Counted from the first letter of the stretch, positions 18,530 to 29,081 are shown. The stretch is DNA of 64,000 bases from Rheinheimera riviphila (GCF_004005945.1 NZ_SACS01000011.1:62001-126000); one strand, 5' to 3'. The notes: generated by a model not told the origin, from the letters alone. A program made the numbers and translations.

Positions 18530-18561
18530 TATATCCCGAATCTTCAAGGATGAAGGGTATA
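18530..18561. repeat. Solo end of repeat R1 (copy 3, 32 bp)
   Basis: TATATCCCGAATCTTCAAGGATGAAGGGTATA corresponds to R1 terminal sequence folded on itself, with the middle lost. It lies in the ribH leader, 26 bp before the start codon. Confidence 0.6.
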
Positions 18562-18587
18562 ACTTCCCACCATATCGAGGATAACTC

Positions 18588-19052
18588 ATGCAAGTAATTG
18601 AAGCAGGTTTAGCCGCCAAGGGTAAAAAGTTTGCCATTGTGGTGGCACGTTTTAATAGCTTTATTGTGGAAAGTTTATTAGATGGCGCACTTGATACTCT
18701 GAAACGGGTTGGTGATGTCGCCGAAAACGATATTACAGTCGTTCGCATCCCTGGCGCTTTTGAACTGCCACTTGCAGTGCAAAAAGTAGCAGCCAGCGGC
18801 AAATACGATGGCATCATTGCATTAGGCGCAGTGATCCGCGGTGGTACTCCGCATTTTGAATACGTCGCCGGTGAGTGTGTGAAAGGTATCGCCCAAGTGT
18901 CGATGCAATATAGCGTACCAGTGGCTTTTGGCGTGTTAACTGTTGAAAGCATTGAACAAGCTATTGAACGTGCTGGCACCAAAATGGGCAACAAAGGCGG
19001 TGAAGCTGCCATGTCGGCTCTGGAAATGGTTAACGTGTTAGCACAACTGTAG
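18588..19052 (+). CDS. ribH: 6,7-dimethyl-8-ribityllumazine synthase
   Basis: 154-aa subunit that condenses DHBP with the ribityl pyrimidine to form lumazine, the substrate of RibE. Diagnostic segments: [43 protein letters not shown] (catalytic His) and [13 protein letters not shown] follows a GAGGAT site. Its 3' end lies 9 bp before nusB, the common gammaproteobacterial arrangement. Confidence 0.96.
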   Translation: MQVIEAGLAAKGKKFAIVVARFNSFIVESLLDGALDTLKRVGDVAENDITVVRIPGAFELPLAVQKVAASGKYDGIIALGAVIRGGTPHFEYVAGECVKGIAQVSMQYSVPVAFGVLTVESIEQAIERAGTKMGNKGGEAAMSALEMVNVLAQL

Positions 19053-19061
19053 GATTTTTAG

Positions 19062-19475
19062 ATGAAACCAAATGCACGTCGTCAGTCTCGTTCGCTGGCA
19101 GTCCAAGGGGTTTATAGCTGGCAAGTCAGCAAGAACCCAATTGGTGATATAGAGCAACAGTTGTTATTGGAACAAAATACCAAGCATCTGGATGTCGGCT
19201 ACTTTCAGGACATCCTGCGTGGTGTTGCAGTGAATTTCGCCGTGCTGGACGAAGCAGTGAAACCTTTTATTGATCGCCCGTTTGAAGAAATTGATTTAGT
19301 CGAGAAAGCTATTTTACGGGTTTCTGCTTACGAGCTGAAATTCCGCCTTGATGTCCCTTACAAAGTGGTCATCAATGAAGCCATTGAATTGGCCAAGGCC
19401 TTCGCCGCCGACGACAGTCACAAGTTCGTCAACGGCATCCTCGATAAAGCGGTCAAGCTACTCAGACCAAATTGA
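19062..19475 (+). CDS. nusB: Transcription antitermination factor NusB
   Basis: 137-aa all-helical protein that binds boxA RNA with NusE (S10) in rRNA antitermination. Recognisable parts: [16 protein letters not shown] at the N-terminus, [21 protein letters not shown] and [27 protein letters not shown] near the C-terminus. Length matches E. coli (139). Confidence 0.95.
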   Translation: MKPNARRQSRSLAVQGVYSWQVSKNPIGDIEQQLLLEQNTKHLDVGYFQDILRGVAVNFAVLDEAVKPFIDRPFEEIDLVEKAILRVSAYELKFRLDVPYKVVINEAIELAKAFAADDSHKFVNGILDKAVKLLRPN

Positions 19476-19480
19476 TGGAG

Positions 19481-19503
19481 AGCCGGCGAAAGTCGGCTTT
19501 TTT
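19481..19503 (+). terminator. Terminator-like hairpin between nusB and thiL
   Basis: AGCCGGC-GAAA-GTCGGCT stem (7 bp including one G-T) with a GAAA tetraloop and a run of six T. The thiL ATG follows the T run directly (19504), so the structure may act as an attenuator or sequester the thiL ribosome site. Confidence 0.7.
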
Positions 19504-20463
19504 ATGGGCGAATTCGAACTCATTGCACAATGTTTCAGTCAGGCTGGTCGCAGCCGGACCGATGTAGTTATTGGTGTTGGCGACGACGGTGCTGTAGTAC
19601 AGGTGCGGGACGGCTTTGATTTGGTGGTCACCACCGATACCATGGTGGAAGGGGTACATTTTTTCCCTGATGTCGACCCAAGAGCGCTCGGACACAAACT
19701 GGTCGCAGTCAATGTCAGCGATTTAGCCGCGATGGGCGCTGAACCGGCCTGGTTGTCGCTGGCGATTACGCTACCAAAAGTTGAAGATGCCTGGTTGCAG
19801 GCTTTCGCTGAAGGTTTAAGCGAAACAGCTGACTATTACAACTGTCAGCTGATTGGCGGCGATACGACACGTGGCCCCTTGACGCTGACCGTGATAGCCA
19901 AAGGTTTTGTGCCACGTGGTAAAGCCATTACCCGTGCTGGCGCCAAAGTCGGCGACTATATTTACGTCACCGGCACTTTAGGCGATGCCGCCCTTGGTTT
20001 AAAACTGGTGCAAAATCAGGTTGAAGTCAGTAAAAAACATCGCGCGCATATTTTGCAGCGCTTTCATTATCCGACCGCCCGCGTGGCATTAGGGCAAGCG
20101 CTTCGCACTATCGCCAGCAGTGCGATGGATATTTCCGACGGTCTGTGTGGTGATTTGCCGCATATCCTCAACCGCTCGAAAGTAGGTGCTATTGTCGATG
20201 TCAGTAAAATCCCCATGTCGCAAGCGTTGAAAGACAGCTGTGACTGGCAAAGCGCGTTGCAATGCGCGTTGTCGGGTGGTGAAGATTACGAACTGGTGTT
20301 TACGGTGCCGGAAAATAAACGCGGCTCTCTGGAAGTGCTGTTATCACCTTATGGTGTGCCAATCAGCTGCATCGGCCGCATCACTGGCCTTGCAGGTAAG
20401 CTTGAATTAAAGCAGGGCGATCAGCCGTTTACTTATCAACATAGTGGTTATCAGCACTTCTGA
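19504..20463 (+). CDS. thiL: Thiamine-monophosphate kinase
   Basis: 319-aa ATP-dependent kinase making thiamine diphosphate. N-terminal GEFELIAQCFSQ and GVGDDGAVV (metal/phosphate binding), then TTDTMVEGVHF, GGDTTRG and the C-terminal SGGEDYELVFTV are family motifs. The start codon is odd: ATG 19504 comes immediately after a terminator-like T run, with no Shine-Dalgarno outside the hairpin stem. No alternative in-frame start nearby suits the family N-terminus. Ends one base into pgpA. Confidence 0.94.
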   Translation: MGEFELIAQCFSQAGRSRTDVVIGVGDDGAVVQVRDGFDLVVTTDTMVEGVHFFPDVDPRALGHKLVAVNVSDLAAMGAEPAWLSLAITLPKVEDAWLQAFAEGLSETADYYNCQLIGGDTTRGPLTLTVIAKGFVPRGKAITRAGAKVGDYIYVTGTLGDAALGLKLVQNQVEVSKKHRAHILQRFHYPTARVALGQALRTIASSAMDISDGLCGDLPHILNRSKVGAIVDVSKIPMSQALKDSCDWQSALQCALSGGEDYELVFTVPENKRGSLEVLLSPYGVPISCIGRITGLAGKLELKQGDQPFTYQHSGYQHF

Positions 20464-20939
20464 TGAAACAACACCCGTTTAACCTCACCAAATGGCAACA
20501 TTGGCTGGCGCTGGGTTTTGGCAGCGGCCTTGCACCAAAAGCGCCCGGCACTTTCGGGACTTTGGCTGCAATTCCGCTGCTGTATCTGGTGTGGCCGTTT
20601 GGCATTTGGTGGGCTGCGGCTTTTGTGGTGCTGGGCACTTTGCTCGGTGTTTATCTTTGCGACGTGGTCAGCCGCGATATTGGCACTGCCGATCATGGCA
20701 GTATCGTCTGGGATGAAGTGATTGGTTTTGCTATCACCATGTTTGCAGTGCCGCTGTCGCTGACCAATTTGCTGGTCGCTTTTCTGCTATTCCGACTGCT
20801 GGATATCGCCAAACCCTGGCCGATCCGCTGGTTTGATCGCAATGTGCACGGTGGTTTTGGTGTGATGTTGGATGATATTGTCGCTGGAATACTGGCCTGC
20901 GCCCTGTTACATAGTGTATGGTTACCACTTCAGATTTAA
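20463..20939 (+). CDS. pgpA: Phosphatidylglycerophosphatase A
   Basis: 158-aa membrane phosphatase converting phosphatidylglycerophosphate to phosphatidylglycerol. Motifs: LGFGSGLAPKAPGTFGTLAA, VWDEVIGF (acidic active site) and WPIRWFDRNVHGGFGVMLDDIVAG. Several hydrophobic helices. The ATG overlaps the thiL TGA (TGATG), showing coupling; thiL-pgpA is the usual pair. Confidence 0.95.
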   Translation: MKQHPFNLTKWQHWLALGFGSGLAPKAPGTFGTLAAIPLLYLVWPFGIWWAAAFVVLGTLLGVYLCDVVSRDIGTADHGSIVWDEVIGFAITMFAVPLSLTNLLVAFLLFRLLDIAKPWPIRWFDRNVHGGFGVMLDDIVAGILACALLHSVWLPLQI

Positions 20940-20963
20940 TCGCCGAACCCGTTGCAGGCTTCT

Positions 20964-23900
20964 ATGCATTTTGCTCGTTTCTGCTTGTTTTGCTTCGCAT
21001 TTCTTACGCTCAATGCTTCAGCGCAGCCACAATCAATTTATGATTATGATATCAAACAATGGACTGCCGCCGATGGCTTGTCTAACAACTCAGTCCGGGC
21101 GCTGACGCAGGATCAACAAGGTTTCCTCTGGATTGGCACTTTAACCGGCCTGAACCGGTTTGATGGTCATCAATTTGATGTATTCACGTCACAAACCAGC
21201 CGCCATTTAATCAGTAATGTGATTACCCGTCTGTTGACCGACAGCAGCGGCTATATCTGGATCGGCACCCGCTCCGGTTTATCCGGCGTGACCTCCAGCA
21301 CCTTAAAATTCGACCGTTATCCGATCCTTGGCGAAGTGACGTCAATTGTGGAAGTGGCGCCGGATGAAATCTGGGTCGCGGCGGATAATTTGTTCCGAAT
21401 TAAAGAAGGACAGATCAGTCGGGTAGAGGAAGTGAAAGAACCGGTCAACCAACTGGAAGTCACGCCACACCATATATGGGTCAGTAGCAGTAAGTATTTG
21501 TATAAAATCGCCAAAAATGGCCAGCTGGAGAAGCTGAGTTTGCCAGCCGATTTATCACAACATCCGGTGTACGACTTGTTATGGCACAACAACAAAATGC
21601 ATCTGGCCAGCGAACAAGGTTATTTCCATGTCGATGAAGACGACGCTATTGTCCGCTGCAAACTGCCGCGGCAAGAATCCAGCCCGGTATACAAATTGTT
21701 CCGCGACCAACATAACGGCGATTGGGTCTCTGGTTACAGCGAATTATTTCATCGCCATCAGGGACAGGACTGGCAAGTGATCAGCCGTGACGAACTTGGC
21801 AGCTCTACTTTGTTTACCGATATTTATCAGGACCGTCAACAAAACGTCTGGCTTGGTAGTTTTGGCGACGGCATCTACCGGGCGTCACGTGGCAAAATAA
21901 AACGAGTGGTCGGTCGTGAGCAACCGGACGATGTGGTCAGAAGCGTGGTCGAAGCGCCTGACGGCGAATTGTTGCTGGCGTTACAACAAGGTTTGGGATT
22001 TTTATCCAAAGACAATGTGTATCGCCCGGCAAAGCTAAATTTTGCCGGTAATTTAAATACAGTGCAGGATCTGCAGCTGGACAATGATCATTGGTTGCTT
22101 GCCACCGACAGTGGCGTTTATCGCTGGCAGCCACAAACAGGTGCGGTGGAACTGATTGATATTTTGTTGCGCGGCGTCAAAAGCCGGGTGGTGAAACCCA
22201 GAGCCGCTGGCGGTTATTGGATCGGGACCGCGATCGGCTTGTTTGTGTATGAGCAAGGTAGACTTACTCCTTTTGCCTTTAACAACGAACTTGAATCGAC
22301 AGTCATTACTTATATTGAAGAGCAGCAGGATAAATTGCTGATCGGGACTACCCGCGGCGGCTATCAGTACCAGCAACAAAAACTACTACGGATTGGTCTT
22401 GGCAGTCCGTTGTATCACGCTTACATCAGTAGTTTATTGTGGTTAAAAGATGGCTCGGTGCTGGCGGCGACCATCGATGATGGTTTGTTTGTACGGCAAT
22501 TTGACGGCAAGTGGCTGCAATTTGACACGGCCAATGGTTTACCTTTTGAGCCGGTGATTAGTCTGTACGACGATGAACAAACTGGTTATGTCTGGGCTAG
22601 CACGCTCAAAGGAATTTTTCGCTTTCACCCGGCCGATTTAGCCCGGCATGATCAAAATAAAGCAGTGTTTGAACAAGTGTTGACACCTTATGACCGCCAG
22701 CTTGGTACTGCGCCGGGACGCTGTTGTAATGGTGTTGGCCACAGCAAAGTCGCGCGACGTGATCAGCAGTTGTGGTATCCGACGTTAAAAGGATTGGTGG
22801 CGGTGCCACTGTCGTTTAAAGCCGGCTTAAATACCTACAGCGAACCGATGATGTTGCAGGTGCAGTCAACGCAGAATTATTTGCTGCAGCCACAACAAGA
22901 CAAGTTGGTGATGGCGATTGACGAGCGAAACTTGACCTTACGCTACACCGCCATCGATTTTTTAACGACGGCGGCGCTGGAGTTCCGTTACCAGCTCAGC
23001 GGATTTGACGCCGGTTGGCAGCATGTCGGCGCTCGCCGCGAGGCGATTTATACCAATCTGCCACCCGGCAGTTATCAGTTCAGATTACAAAGCCGCCAAA
23101 ACAACCAAAGCTGGGATTTGGCGCAACAAACTGAATTAACGCTGGTGATCCCGCGCCGGTTTGATGAAACCGCTATTTATCGCGGTTTATGGCTGTTATT
23201 GGCATTAATCATTTTATACGGGTTATTCTGGCTTGGTCGGCGTAACAACCAACTTAGGGAGAACTCACTGACCAAGCTGGTGAAACAGCGCACGCAGGAG
23301 CTTGAAAACAGCAATTTCCGCTTAAATGAACTCAATGAGCAGTTGTCGCAATTAACACATAAAGATCCGCTGACCGGACTTCGTAATCGTCGCTTTATGT
23401 TTGAACAATTGCCCAAAGATATTGAACATTACCAGCGCAACCGCGATTCGATGCTGGCGCAGAACAAGTGTATTGCGCTTATTCATCTGGATATTGATGG
23501 TTTTAAACTGGTCAACGACAAATACGGTAACAGCGCAGGCGATAGTTTACTGCAACAAATCAGCGGTTTATTAATTAAAGAAACCCGCGGCTCTGACTAC
23601 GTGGTGCGGTACGCCGGTGAAGAATTTATGCTGGTACTACGCGATGTACCGCAAGATCTGGTGAAAGAATTTGCCCTGCGCTTAAACGAGCTGGTGGCGT
23701 TGGAGCCGTTTCAATTGCCAGATGGTCGGGCGGTGCCGATGAATTGTTCCATTGGCTATGCGCTGTATCCACTGGAATTATTAGGCGGGCAGTTGATTGG
23801 CTGGGAAGTGTCACTGCAACTGGCCGAGCTGGCGTTGTTCCATGTTAAGCATTCCGGCCGCAATGGTGTCGCAACTATCTTGTTTGATAATCAAGTGGAT

Positions 23901-24008
23901 GCGTTTGAATTTGAAGACAGTAATCACATCGAAGCGCAGATTGAGAAGTTACTGGCAGACAGTGTGGCCTGGTTTGATTTAACGCTTTGTAAAATTTCCA
24001 GAAGCTAA
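20964..24008 (+). CDS. Periplasmic beta-propeller sensor diguanylate cyclase
   Basis: About 1014 aa. The signal peptide (MHFARFCLFCFAFLTLNASA) is followed by two-component regulator propeller repeats (D..G.lWIGT / GLNRFDG pattern, about 25-620). A Y_Y_Y domain follows (FRYQLSGFDAGWQHVG ... NLPPGSYQFRL, about 680-760), then one membrane helix (WLLLALIILYGLFWLG), a short coiled coil and a GGDEF domain (KDPLTGLRNRRFMFEQ, signature AGEEF). It probably senses an extracytoplasmic ligand and makes c-di-GMP; the ligand is unknown. An in-frame TTG at 20952 is less likely than ATG 20964. A strong terminator follows. Confidence 0.9.
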   Translation: MHFARFCLFCFAFLTLNASAQPQSIYDYDIKQWTAADGLSNNSVRALTQDQQGFLWIGTLTGLNRFDGHQFDVFTSQTSRHLISNVITRLLTDSSGYIWIGTRSGLSGVTSSTLKFDRYPILGEVTSIVEVAPDEIWVAADNLFRIKEGQISRVEEVKEPVNQLEVTPHHIWVSSSKYLYKIAKNGQLEKLSLPADLSQHPVYDLLWHNNKMHLASEQGYFHVDEDDAIVRCKLPRQESSPVYKLFRDQHNGDWVSGYSELFHRHQGQDWQVISRDELGSSTLFTDIYQDRQQNVWLGSFGDGIYRASRGKIKRVVGREQPDDVVRSVVEAPDGELLLALQQGLGFLSKDNVYRPAKLNFAGNLNTVQDLQLDNDHWLLATDSGVYRWQPQTGAVELIDILLRGVKSRVVKPRAAGGYWIGTAIGLFVYEQGRLTPFAFNNELESTVITYIEEQQDKLLIGTTRGGYQYQQQKLLRIGLGSPLYHAYISSLLWLKDGSVLAATIDDGLFVRQFDGKWLQFDTANGLPFEPVISLYDDEQTGYVWASTLKGIFRFHPADLARHDQNKAVFEQVLTPYDRQLGTAPGRCCNGVGHSKVARRDQQLWYPTLKGLVAVPLSFKAGLNTYSEPMMLQVQSTQNYLLQPQQDKLVMAIDERNLTLRYTAIDFLTTAALEFRYQLSGFDAGWQHVGARREAIYTNLPPGSYQFRLQSRQNNQSWDLAQQTELTLVIPRRFDETAIYRGLWLLLALIILYGLFWLGRRNNQLRENSLTKLVKQRTQELENSNFRLNELNEQLSQLTHKDPLTGLRNRRFMFEQLPKDIEHYQRNRDSMLAQNKCIALIHLDIDGFKLVNDKYGNSAGDSLLQQISGLLIKETRGSDYVVRYAGEEFMLVLRDVPQDLVKEFALRLNELVALEPFQLPDGRAVPMNCSIGYALYPLELLGGQLIGWEVSLQLAELALFHVKHSGRNGVATILFDNQVDAFEFEDSNHIEAQIEKLLADSVAWFDLTLCKISRS

Positions 24009-24011
24009 TAA

Positions 24012-24042
24012 AAAGCCAGTCGCTCGTCGCGACTGGCTTTTG
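24012..24042. terminator. Bidirectional terminator between the sensor cyclase and dxs
   Basis: Perfect 13-bp stem AAAAGCCAGTCGC / GCGACTGGCTTTT with a short loop and T runs on both strands. Serves both convergent genes. Confidence 0.9.
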
Positions 24043-24066
24043 CATCAAGTTGGGCTTTTGATTTAG

Positions 24067-25932
24067 TTAGTGCGCGATAAAATCTTTGATCCGCTGCAAC
24101 ATCCCAGCGCTATCCAGCCCCAGCTCTGCGTACAACTGCTCTTGCGAGCCGTGCCGGATAAACTGATCCGGTAATCCCAGATTTAACAGCGAAAATGACA
24201 AGCGCAATGCCGCCACAGCTTCGTTGACAGCCGAACCCGCGCCACCGGCAATGGCATTGTCTTCAATCGTCACCAGTGTTTGGTGGTTGGCTGCTAACTT
24301 CTGTAACAAAGGCAAATCGAGCGGCTTCACAAAGCGCATGTCGACCAACGTGGCATTCAGCTGCTCTGCCACTTCGGCAGCGCTGTGCAGTAAAGTTCCG
24401 AATACCAACAAGGCAATGCCTTCGCCCTGACGAATAGTCCGGCTTTGGCCAATTGGCAGTAACGTCATGGTCTCAGCAGGTGCGATACCAGTGGCCGAAC
24501 CCCGCGGATAACGCACCGCTGCCGGACCTTGATGTTGATAGCCGGTGTACAACATTTGGCGGCATTCGTTTTCATCGGACGGCGCCATAATGACAATATT
24601 CGGAATACAACGCAGGTAACTTAAATCAAAAGCGCCTTGGTGAGTAGCACCATCAGCGCCAACGATACCGGCGCGATCAACAGCAAACAGCACGTTCAGG
24701 TTTTGCAGTGCAACGTCATGAATAAATTGATCATAACCACGTTGCAGGAAACTCGAATAAATCGCCACCACCGGTTTTAAGCCATCAATCGCCATACCTG
24801 CAGCCAAAGTCACGGCATGTTGTTCGGCAATGGCCACGTCAAAATAACGATCGGGGTAGGTTTTCGAAAACCGGACTAAATCAGAGCCTTCGCGCATCGC
24901 CGGGGTAATGGCTTGCAGTTTGTTATCCTGCGCCGCCATATCGCAAATCCAGTTGCCAAAAATATTGGAAAAACTTGGTTTACCAGCTTTTTTCGCCGGC
25001 TGCGAAGTACTGCTGGGGTCGAATTTACTGACTGCATGATAACCAATTGGATCCTGTTCGGCCGGTGCGTAACCTTTGCCTTTTTTGGTGACAACGTGGA
25101 GTAACTGCGGGCCTTTAAGCATCCGCATATTGCGGATGGTATCGACCAGCGTTTCCACATCATGGCCATCAATCGGGCCGATATAGTTAAAACCCAATTC
25201 TTCAAAAAAGGTACCTGGGGTGACCATGCCTTTAAAATGTTCTTCGGCGCGGCTTGCCAGTTCATGCAACGGCGGTACACCACTTAAAATCTTTTTGCCA
25301 CCTTCACGCAGGCTGGTGTAGAAGTTTCCGGATAAAATGCGGGCAAAATACCGGTTTAATGCGCCGACGTTTTCTGAAATCGACATTTCATTGTCGTTCA
25401 AAATAACCAACATATCCGGTTTCACTTCTCCGGCATGATTCAGCGCTTCAAACGCCATCCCGGCGGTAATAGCGCCATCACCAATCACGGCCACCACTTT
25501 ACGGTGCTTTTGCTCGGCTTTGGCGGCGATGGCCATACCAAGGGCGGCGCTAATGGAGGTGCTGGAATGGCCAACGGTTAAAGTATCGTATTCGCTTTCT
25601 TCGCGACATGGAAATGGATGCAAACCATCGAGCTGGCGGATAGTTGGCATCCGCTCACGGCGGCCGGTCAGAATTTTATGTGGGTAGGCCTGGTGGCCGA
25701 CATCCCAAATCAGCCGGTCAAACGGAGTGTTGTAGACGTAATGCAGCGCGACTGTCAGTTCGATAGTACCAAGACCTGAGGCAAAATGACCGCTGCTTTG
25801 GCTCACCGTTTTCAGCAAATAATCACGCAGCTCATGGCTGAGTTTCGGTAATTGCTCTTGCGGGATCTGACGCAGGTCGGATGGCAGATTGGCTTTGGCT
25901 AAAAGTGGGTAATCAAAAATGTCGGGAGCCAT
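24067..25932 (-). CDS. dxs: 1-deoxy-D-xylulose-5-phosphate synthase
   Basis: 621-aa thiamine-diphosphate enzyme joining pyruvate and glyceraldehyde 3-phosphate, the entry step of the MEP isoprenoid pathway. Evidence: [46 protein letters not shown] (ThDP/Mg motif), [27 protein letters not shown] (catalytic Glu) and [18 protein letters not shown] 25932 aligns with the E. coli start; a longer frame from 25950 opens with TTG. It lies 15 bp after ispA in an xseB-ispA-dxs operon; thiL and thiI nearby relate to its ThDP cofactor. Confidence 0.97.
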   Translation of the reverse strand: MAPDIFDYPLLAKANLPSDLRQIPQEQLPKLSHELRDYLLKTVSQSSGHFASGLGTIELTVALHYVYNTPFDRLIWDVGHQAYPHKILTGRRERMPTIRQLDGLHPFPCREESEYDTLTVGHSSTSISAALGMAIAAKAEQKHRKVVAVIGDGAITAGMAFEALNHAGEVKPDMLVILNDNEMSISENVGALNRYFARILSGNFYTSLREGGKKILSGVPPLHELASRAEEHFKGMVTPGTFFEELGFNYIGPIDGHDVETLVDTIRNMRMLKGPQLLHVVTKKGKGYAPAEQDPIGYHAVSKFDPSSTSQPAKKAGKPSFSNIFGNWICDMAAQDNKLQAITPAMREGSDLVRFSKTYPDRYFDVAIAEQHAVTLAAGMAIDGLKPVVAIYSSFLQRGYDQFIHDVALQNLNVLFAVDRAGIVGADGATHQGAFDLSYLRCIPNIVIMAPSDENECRQMLYTGYQHQGPAAVRYPRGSATGIAPAETMTLLPIGQSRTIRQGEGIALLVFGTLLHSAAEVAEQLNATLVDMRFVKPLDLPLLQKLAANHQTLVTIEDNAIAGGAGSAVNEAVAALRLSFSLLNLGLPDQFIRHGSQEQLYAELGLDSAGMLQRIKDFIAH

Positions 25933-25946
25933 ATACTGAACCTTGG

Positions 25947-26831
25947 TCAAAAGCTGCGTGCAATTACGTAATGAGCAAATGCGCTGAGTGGTTGGGTGTC
26001 ATAAGGTAACACAGATAAAGCGTCGTTGGCTTCTGCAAACAGTTGCTGCGCCTTGGCTTTGGCTGCTGGCAGACCAAGCAGGGATGGGTAGGTCGCTTTG
26101 TTTGCTTGTTGATCTGACCCCTGCGGTTTACCGAGTGTAGCTGTGTCGCCTTCAATGTCGAGAATATCGTCTTGTACCTGAAAGGCCAGGCCTAAAGCGC
26201 GGGCGTAACGCACCAGAGCAGCAAGCTCTGCTGACGCTGTCGCCGGACTTGCCAGCCAGGCCATCTGCACGGCGCATTCAATTAAAGCACCGGTTTTTAA
26301 CTGGTGCATCGCTTCTAAGGCTTCGACCGTCATTTGTTTGTTGGTATGGGCTAAATCGATCGCCTGACCGCCGCACATGCCGCTGTAGCCTGATTGTTTT
26401 GCCAGCTGTTGTACCATTTGCAGGCGTTTTGGGTAAGCGACCTGTTGATAAGGATGGTTACTCAACAGCTCAAATGCCAGCGCTTGCAAGGCATCGCCCG
26501 CCAGAATTGCGGTCGCTTCATTAAACGCTTTGTGGCAGGTTGGGCGGCCGCGACGTAAATCATCATCGTCCATCGCCGGTAAATCGTCGTGAATGAGCGA
26601 ATAGGTGTGTAGACATTCGATGGCCGCCGCTGGAGCGTCAAGATCCAGTGGCTCTGCGCCAAGCATCTGGCCGACGGCATAGACTAAAAACGGCCGAATT
26701 CTTTTACCACCAGACAACAAACTATATTGCATTGCGGCCAGCAATTCTGGATCGGTGAGCGGCTGCGCGGCTAATGCTTTCGCCATCACTTGCTCAACCC
26801 GTTGTTGATAAAGCGCTAATGAGCTTTCCAC
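25947..26831 (-). CDS. ispA: Farnesyl diphosphate synthase (geranyltranstransferase)
   Basis: 294-aa trans-prenyltransferase making farnesyl diphosphate from IPP and DMAPP/GPP. First Asp-rich motif [18 protein letters not shown]; second [12 protein letters not shown]; also [13 protein letters not shown]. Start chosen as GTG 26831, 5 bp past the xseB stop, with GGAG upstream, giving a length close to E. coli IspA (299). An ATG at 26882 would overlap xseB by 47 bp and add a non-family N-terminus. Confidence 0.95.
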   Translation of the reverse strand: MESSLALYQQRVEQVMAKALAAQPLTDPELLAAMQYSLLSGGKRIRPFLVYAVGQMLGAEPLDLDAPAAAIECLHTYSLIHDDLPAMDDDDLRRGRPTCHKAFNEATAILAGDALQALAFELLSNHPYQQVAYPKRLQMVQQLAKQSGYSGMCGGQAIDLAHTNKQMTVEALEAMHQLKTGALIECAVQMAWLASPATASAELAALVRYARALGLAFQVQDDILDIEGDTATLGKPQGSDQQANKATYPSLLGLPAAKAKAQQLFAEANDALSVLPYDTQPLSAFAHYVIARSF

Positions 26832-26835
26832 CGTC

Positions 26836-27081
26836 TTATTCTCCGGCAGGGCTGGCAAAGGGGGTAAGTTGTTCTTGTGCATTGGGTTGCAACAAAATTT
26901 GTACTTTTTGCTCCGCCGCCTGCAATTGTTGCTGGCTGGCACGTGTTAAGGCGATACCGCGCTCAAATTGTGCCAAAGCATCGTCAAGGGATAAGTCACC
27001 TTGTTCTAGCTGCTGCACTATAGTTTCAAGTTCGGCGATCATTTGCTCAAACTGCTGCGGATTTGCTTGTTTTTTACTCAT
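26836..27081 (-). CDS. xseB: Exodeoxyribonuclease VII small subunit
   Basis: 81 aa. Family signature FEQMIAELETIVQQLEQGDLSLDDALAQFERG in a helical hairpin that binds XseA. Leads the ispA-dxs operon on the minus strand, as in many gammaproteobacteria. The divergent pomA gene begins about 190 bp away. Confidence 0.95.
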   Translation of the reverse strand: MSKKQANPQQFEQMIAELETIVQQLEQGDLSLDDALAQFERGIALTRASQQQLQAAEQKVQILLQPNAQEQLTPFASPAGE

Positions 27082-27271
27082 AACCCGACCTTTTGATAAG
27101 AGTGCGCAAAGTTACCTTAGCCGACTGTGATGGTCAATCAGAATGGCTGACGTAGCAACTAAATTCTCGGTGCCGTTGAAATTAATTTAAGCTAAAAATG
27201 TTATTAGTCGATAACTCACGATAAGCTAAGATAAATTCGTTGTTCAGCATCGTTTTAAACGGGAGAGTTTT

Positions 27272-28042
27272 GTGGATTTAGCAACCATTTTAGGTTTGGT
27301 CGCCACGATTGGGATGATGGTCTGGGCAATGTATCTGAGTGCCGCCGGCGATCTCATGATGTTCTACGATTTTATATCTATTGTGATCGTGTTTGGCGGC
27401 AGTATCACTGTTGTTTTTATGAAATTCACCCTGTCGCAACTGGCCGGCAGTTTTAAAGCGGCTGGCAAAGCCTTTATGTTCAAAATGGAATCGGCGGAAG
27501 AACTGATTGAAAAGGCCGTTCAACTGGCCGACTCCGCCCGAAAAGGCGGTTTTTTAGCGCTGGAAGAAGCCGAGATCCCGAATGCTTTTATGCAAAAAGG
27601 TATCAATATGCTGGTTGATGGCCACGACGCTGATGTGGTACGCGGCACTTTAGAAAAAGATATCGATCAGACTTACAACCGCCATGGCGTGTATATCGCA
27701 GTTTTTAAGCAGTTAGGTGATCTTGGTCCTGCAATGGGGATGATTGGTACCCTGATCGGTCTGGTCGCGATGTTAGCCAATATGTCCGACCCAAAAGCTA
27801 TCGGGCCTGCAATGGCGGTCGCGCTACTGACCACCTTGTATGGCGCGGTACAGGCCAACTGTCTCTGTATGCCACTTGCTGACAAAATGTCTATTCGTAA
27901 TGAAGAAGAAAAAACCAATAACCAGTTAATTCTCGATGCAGTGATGGGAATTCAGGATGGGCAAAACCCGAAAGTGATCGAAGGGATCCTGCGTAATTAC
28001 CTGATGTCGAAAAAACGCGAAGTCAAAGTTGACAGCGAATAG
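27272..28042 (+). CDS. pomA: Sodium-type flagellar motor stator protein PomA
   Basis: 256-aa MotA/TolQ/ExbB family protein with four membrane helices (about 4-22, 29-50, 150-172, 183-203) and a cytoplasmic loop with charged residues for FliG contact. DLATILGLVATIGMMVWAM and LGPAMGMIGTLIGLVAML are typical PomA segments. Starts with GTG 27272 behind GGGAGAG. With PomB it forms the ion channel that turns the flagellum; the sodium preference is inferred from similarity to Vibrio PomA. Confidence 0.93.
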   Translation: MDLATILGLVATIGMMVWAMYLSAAGDLMMFYDFISIVIVFGGSITVVFMKFTLSQLAGSFKAAGKAFMFKMESAEELIEKAVQLADSARKGGFLALEEAEIPNAFMQKGINMLVDGHDADVVRGTLEKDIDQTYNRHGVYIAVFKQLGDLGPAMGMIGTLIGLVAMLANMSDPKAIGPAMAVALLTTLYGAVQANCLCMPLADKMSIRNEEEKTNNQLILDAVMGIQDGQNPKVIEGILRNYLMSKKREVKVDSE

Positions 28043-28050
28043 GAGGCTCC

Positions 28051-28992
28051 ATGGCTGAATGTCCAAAGTGCCCGCCACCCGGTTTACCGGCGTATATGGG
28101 AACCTTCGCGGATTTAATGTCCTTGTTAATGTGCTTTTTTGTGCTGTTATTGTCGTTTTCTGAAATGGACGTACAGAAATTTAAACAACTGGCGGGGTCG
28201 ATGGCATTCGCCTTTGGCGTGCAGAATAAAATTGAAGTCAAAGATATTCCTAAAGGCACCAGCGTGATTGCGTTGGAATTCCGCCCCGGTCGTCCTGATC
28301 CAACGCCTATCGACACCATTCAGCAGCAAACCGTTGATATGACGCAGCAAACCATGGAGTTTCAGGCAGGCGAAGACGATTCTGCCGGCGGGCGACAGGA
28401 ACAGCGTGAGGATAAAACCGGTGGTGCCAGTGACAGTACCGATGAGCAATCTCAGGCACCTACTGAAACTGAAACTGCGGAAATGCAGGAACAAGTCAAT
28501 GAAATGGTGAAAAAGATTGCGGAGCAAATGGAACAGCAAATTCAGGATGGCGCTATTGAACTTGAATCATTAGGCCAGCAAATCATCATCCGTATTCGTG
28601 AAAATGGTTCCTTTCCATCCGGTTCTACTTTTTTGCAGCCAAGATTTAAACCTATTATTCAGCAAATTGGCGCCATTTTAAAAGATATTCCCGGGGAAAT
28701 TACCGTATCAGGCCATACCGACAGCGATCATGTGGCGGACGAGCTGAACAGTAATAACTGGGAGCTTTCGGCAAAACGGGCCGTATCCGTGGCGGTAGAA
28801 TTGCTGCAAGATACTGGCCTCGATAAAGACCGTCTGGTGGTCGTAGGGCATGCGGATACCAGACCGCTGGTGCCAAACGATACCGTGCAAAATCAACGTC
28901 GTAATCGGCGGGTTGAAATATCAATTGTGCAGGGCAAAGCAAAATTGTCGGCGCCTATTCAGTTAAATCCAACGCCTGGGCCAGGCGGCTAG
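28051..28992 (+). CDS. pomB: Flagellar motor stator protein PomB/MotB
   Basis: 313 aa. N-terminal single helix GTFADLMSLLMCFFVLLLSF carries the ion-binding Asp; a long acidic, Gln-rich linker follows (about 95-170). The C-terminal OmpA-like peptidoglycan-binding domain (about 180-300) has VSGHTDSDHVADELNSNNWELSAKRA and NRRVEISI. Begins 9 bp after pomA with an AGGAGG site. The first residues CPKCPPPG match PomB-type proteins. Confidence 0.93.
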   Translation: MAECPKCPPPGLPAYMGTFADLMSLLMCFFVLLLSFSEMDVQKFKQLAGSMAFAFGVQNKIEVKDIPKGTSVIALEFRPGRPDPTPIDTIQQQTVDMTQQTMEFQAGEDDSAGGRQEQREDKTGGASDSTDEQSQAPTETETAEMQEQVNEMVKKIAEQMEQQIQDGAIELESLGQQIIIRIRENGSFPSGSTFLQPRFKPIIQQIGAILKDIPGEITVSGHTDSDHVADELNSNNWELSAKRAVSVAVELLQDTGLDKDRLVVVGHADTRPLVPNDTVQNQRRNRRVEISIVQGKAKLSAPIQLNPTPGPGG

Positions 28993-29081
28993 CGGCGTTT
29001 GGGGTTGCTTGGCATTGGTTGTTTTGACGGGTAGTTTAAAGCGCTGATTGATGTTATCAGTTGCTGACCTTCTTTTAGCTG

